From contig JALCQD010000002.1 in assembly GCA_022651005.1 (NCBI GenBank), positions 62,001 through 126,000 of the forward strand: a stretch of 64,000 bases of DNA. The letters are read 5' to 3'. The notes under the pieces are model-generated. The model did not search any database, was not told the origin of the DNA, and saw nothing but the letters and a program-made list of their open reading frames with translations. The number at the start of each line of letters is the position of its first letter. Within the stretch, counting starts at the first letter, position 1. Source of the stretch: Bifidobacteriaceae bacterium (GTDB taxonomy: Bacteria; Actinomycetota; Actinomycetes; Actinomycetales; Bifidobacteriaceae). The position numbers were made by a program, and so were the translations under genes. Positions 62,032 through 64,000 of the stretch are shown piece by piece.

Positions 62032-63000
62032 TCACTTTACAGCGCTGTGTGGCGCAACCCGGCCACGATTTTCCTTGATGGCCTGCATGATTTTCCATAT
62101 GGCGCCAGACACGTCGATGCCGCGTGGACAGCGTTGTGTGCAGAAGCGCAGGCCCTTGCATGGCCAGATGCCAGCGGGTGCGGCGCCGTTGGAGGAGCTG
62201 GCCGTGTCGATGGGGTCGTTCGCCGTGTGGTCGAGGGCAGCGAGGCGTTGCGCGCGAGACTGCGGGTCGTCACGTGAGTCGAAGATGAAGCGTCCCGCCG
62301 CCACGGCCGCAGCGGGGCCCACGAATGGCGTGCCGTCAACGTAGATGGGGCAGGCTCCTTCGCAGACGCCGCACGCGATGCAGTTGGTGAGTTGGTCGAA
62401 GGCCTCGAGCTCATCTGGGTGCTGGAGGTATTCGAACACATTGATGGCACCGCTTGGAGTGGTGCGCAGTGCGTCTGACGCGCGCAGGTAGGGTTCCAGC
62501 CGACGGATCTGGTCGAGCATGGGGTTAAGGTTCACGATGAGATCGCGTACCGGTGAGAAGGCGGGAAGCGGGGCGAGCGTAATAACGCTGATACCATTCG
62601 CCTGAGCTTCCGCGTCTTTTTGCACGTCACTGATTTTGGTGAGGCAGAGAAGACGAGGGATTCCGTCGATGGACACTGCGTCTGATCCGCACATGCCGTG
62701 GCCGCAGGAGTAACGGAAGGCGAGGCTGGGATCCTGGGTGCGCTTGATGAGCAGCAGACAGTCCAGCAAGCTCGTGTGCGCTGGGACGGTGATGCGATAG
62801 TCCTGCTGCCACGATGCGTGGCCATCGAAACGGTGAATTCTCACGATCACCGTGGTTTGACTGGTATCGGCTGGGGTGACGGTGCTCGCGCCAGTGACGG
62901 CATCGGGGGCAACGGCTGTGGCAGTGATATCCACTGAGGATTTGGCACTCATGGGCGCCGTATGCCTGAATTGAGCGCGATGAGGAGGTAACGCTGCCAT
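62032..63000 (-). CDS. sdhB: Succinate dehydrogenase / fumarate reductase iron-sulfur subunit
   Basis: The 322-aa iron-sulfur subunit transfers electrons between the flavoprotein and quinone or another carrier. The [2Fe-2S] motif is SCGHGMCGSD...C (an Asp at the third position, as in E. coli SdhB), [4Fe-4S] is CIACGVCEGACP, and a third Cys set is in PCKGLRFCTQRCPRG. Start and sdhA stop form TGATG, with AGGAGG 7 nt upstream, so translation is coupled. An N-terminal extension of ~45 residues precedes VIVRIHRFDG. Membrane anchor genes are not visible here. Confidence 0.93.
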   Translation of the reverse strand: MAALPPHRAQFRHTAPMSAKSSVDITATAVAPDAVTGASTVTPADTSQTTVIVRIHRFDGHASWQQDYRITVPAHTSLLDCLLLIKRTQDPSLAFRYSCGHGMCGSDAVSIDGIPRLLCLTKISDVQKDAEAQANGISVITLAPLPAFSPVRDLIVNLNPMLDQIRRLEPYLRASDALRTTPSGAINVFEYLQHPDELEAFDQLTNCIACGVCEGACPIYVDGTPFVGPAAAVAAGRFIFDSRDDPQSRAQRLAALDHTANDPIDTASSSNGAAPAGIWPCKGLRFCTQRCPRGIDVSGAIWKIMQAIKENRGRVAPHSAVK

Positions 63001-64000
63001 CAGTAGCTCCTCCTTTCGGGAGGATAGTCCTCGATAACCACAGGCCGATAAGAAATTTCGCCGTGTGCGTTCACGAATGAATGGGCCAAGAAATGGGCGT
63101 CGTCACGCTCGGGAAAGTCCGCCCGGTAAAGGCTGCCGCGTGATTCCTCCCGCGACGCGGTTGCAGTAGCGAGCGCGAGACTGACACGGACGAGGTTGCG
63201 TGCCTCCAAGATGGCGCACAGTTCCTGATTAAAAGCTGCTGTGGCATCGTGAGTGCGCAGTTTTTCTGCGCGAGGAAGGAAAACTTCCCGCAATTGATTG
63301 ATGGCCTCAGTGATGCTCTCGGCGGTGCACGTGACACCGAGATGAGCCTCCATCATGATGCCGACGTCGCGCATCAATTGGTAGGGATTGTCGGGCATTG
63401 GATCAGTTGATGCTGCACTGGGAAGAGCTGCCGGAGGGGTGGTCGGAAGGGCCTGGTGCAGAAGCTGAGTTACTGATTCCTGACGGGCGTTGTATGCCGT
63501 ACAAAGGGCGGCGCGGGAGGCCGCTGTGTCCGTCGCCATGTCCGTGCCCGTTGCTGCAGAATGTCCGAGAGTGCGAGCGATATCACTGCCGGAACGTGTT
63601 CCGAAGACTACGGCATCGAGCAAAGAGTTCGCGCCGAGCCTATTCGCGCCATGAACCGAGATGCAAGAGCATTCACCGGCAGCTTTCAACCCTGCAACAA
63701 CGGTTTTGGCTCCGGTCGTGAAATTCACCGTATAAACGGAGCCGGTGGTATCAACGGGGATGCCTCCCATGGTGTAATGCGCGGTCGGCTTGACGGGTAC
63801 CAGATCGGTTGCGGGATCAAGGCCTGCAAACTCGCGGATGGTGTCGCACACCTCGGGCAGCGCGGTGTCAAGGCGCTCGCGACCAATGGAACGTAAATCA
63901 AGCCACACGCAGTCGGCGGGAGAGTCAGGGGAGAGCGGATCGTTGACACCACGGCCTTCTGCCACCTCATGGTTGATGGCGCGCGCCACCACATCGCGAG
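63000..64000 (-). CDS. sdhA: Succinate dehydrogenase / fumarate reductase flavoprotein subunit, 3' part
   Basis: About 330 C-terminal residues of the FAD subunit; the N-terminus with the FAD-binding fold lies beyond the window. Recognisable are the substrate and catalytic block KPTAHYTMGGIPVDTTGSV, the FAD/capping segment GECSCISVHGANRLGANSLLDAVVFG, and the C-terminal domain ending PERRSY. The gene is translated before sdhB and joined by TGATG. In a fermentative actinobacterium it could work as a fumarate reductase. Partial because of the window edge. Confidence 0.94.
   Translation of the reverse strand, partial: RDVVARAINHEVAEGRGVNDPLSPDSPADCVWLDLRSIGRERLDTALPEVCDTIREFAGLDPATDLVPVKPTAHYTMGGIPVDTTGSVYTVNFTTGAKTVVAGLKAAGECSCISVHGANRLGANSLLDAVVFGTRSGSDIARTLGHSAATGTDMATDTAASRAALCTAYNARQESVTQLLHQALPTTPPAALPSAASTDPMPDNPYQLMRDVGIMMEAHLGVTCTAESITEAINQLREVFLPRAEKLRTHDATAAFNQELCAILEARNLVRVSLALATATASREESRGSLYRADFPERDDAHFLAHSFVNAHGEISYRPVVIEDYPPERRSY

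Overview
The window is a dense, chromosomal, GC-rich (clearly above 50% by eye) actinobacterial segment. Gene content and order point to the family Bifidobacteriaceae: pheT followed by an argC-J-B-D-F-R-G-H cluster, a tyrS/TPR/HAD/tlyA/nadK/recN block that follows the Mycobacterium Rv1689-Rv1696 order, GTG and TTG starts, many ATGA/GTGA stop-start overlaps, a GluABCD-type transporter and an OpuC-type permease fused to its binding protein. I cannot name a species. There is no prophage, insertion sequence, CRISPR array or rRNA operon.

Layout. 1-1.4 kb: 3' end of pheT and a DUF4190-like membrane protein closed by a strong terminator. 1.4-10.6 kb: the complete arginine pathway from N-acetylglutamyl phosphate onward, with its repressor ArgR inside the cluster, two ArgR-like operators upstream of argC, a leader hairpin, and a 19-bp perfect inverted repeat between argG and argH. 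10.6-13.8 kb: an Rrf2-type regulator, divergent from a two-gene osmoprotectant ABC transporter, with a 17-bp palindrome between them. 13.8-16.8 kb: a visibly AT-richer island with an acidic-tailed membrane protein and a NarL-type response regulator/histidine kinase pair, bracketed by two related ~50-nt palindromes. 16.9-17.9 kb: an aldo/keto reductase.

18.0-27.3 kb: a tightly overlapping operon: tyrS, a 746-aa Arg/Asp/Gly/His-rich repeat protein with a TPR core and acidic tail, a HAD phosphatase, a 65-aa conserved small protein, tlyA, nadK, recN and a second HAD enzyme. 27.4-38.0 kb: housekeeping genes glyA, proA, an unknown protein, nadD, prs, tRNA-Gln, a NagD-like HAD, glmU, rsfS, a histidine phosphatase and a Ser/Asp-rich membrane protein. 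38.0-38.2 kb: tRNA-Ala preceded by direct and inverted copies of its own 5' end and a 25-bp palindrome. 38.3-43.2 kb: corA and a glutamate/glutamine-type ABC transporter. 43.4-46.4 kb: leuS. 46.7-48.4 kb: a small anchored protein and a class IV aminotransferase. 48.5-52.1 kb: comEA, comEC and holA. 52.2-55.2 kb: tsaE-tsaB-rimI-tsaD, the t6A tRNA-modification set. 55.2-55.4 kb: tRNA-Arg with a 43-bp inverted copy of its 3' half. 55.6-59.1 kb: a small membrane protein, an XpaC-like fusion and TelA. 59.2-64 kb: nhaA, a LOG-family protein, an O-methyltransferase, and the fumarate reductase/succinate dehydrogenase genes sdhB and sdhA (sdhA runs off the window).

The most unusual items are the charge-patterned repeat/TPR protein after tyrS, the tRNA fragment duplications beside tRNA-Ala and tRNA-Arg, the AT-rich two-component island with its paired palindromes, the XpaC-fusion/TelA cassette, and several long perfect hairpins placed between operon genes. 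Everything here was read by eye; no database search was run.
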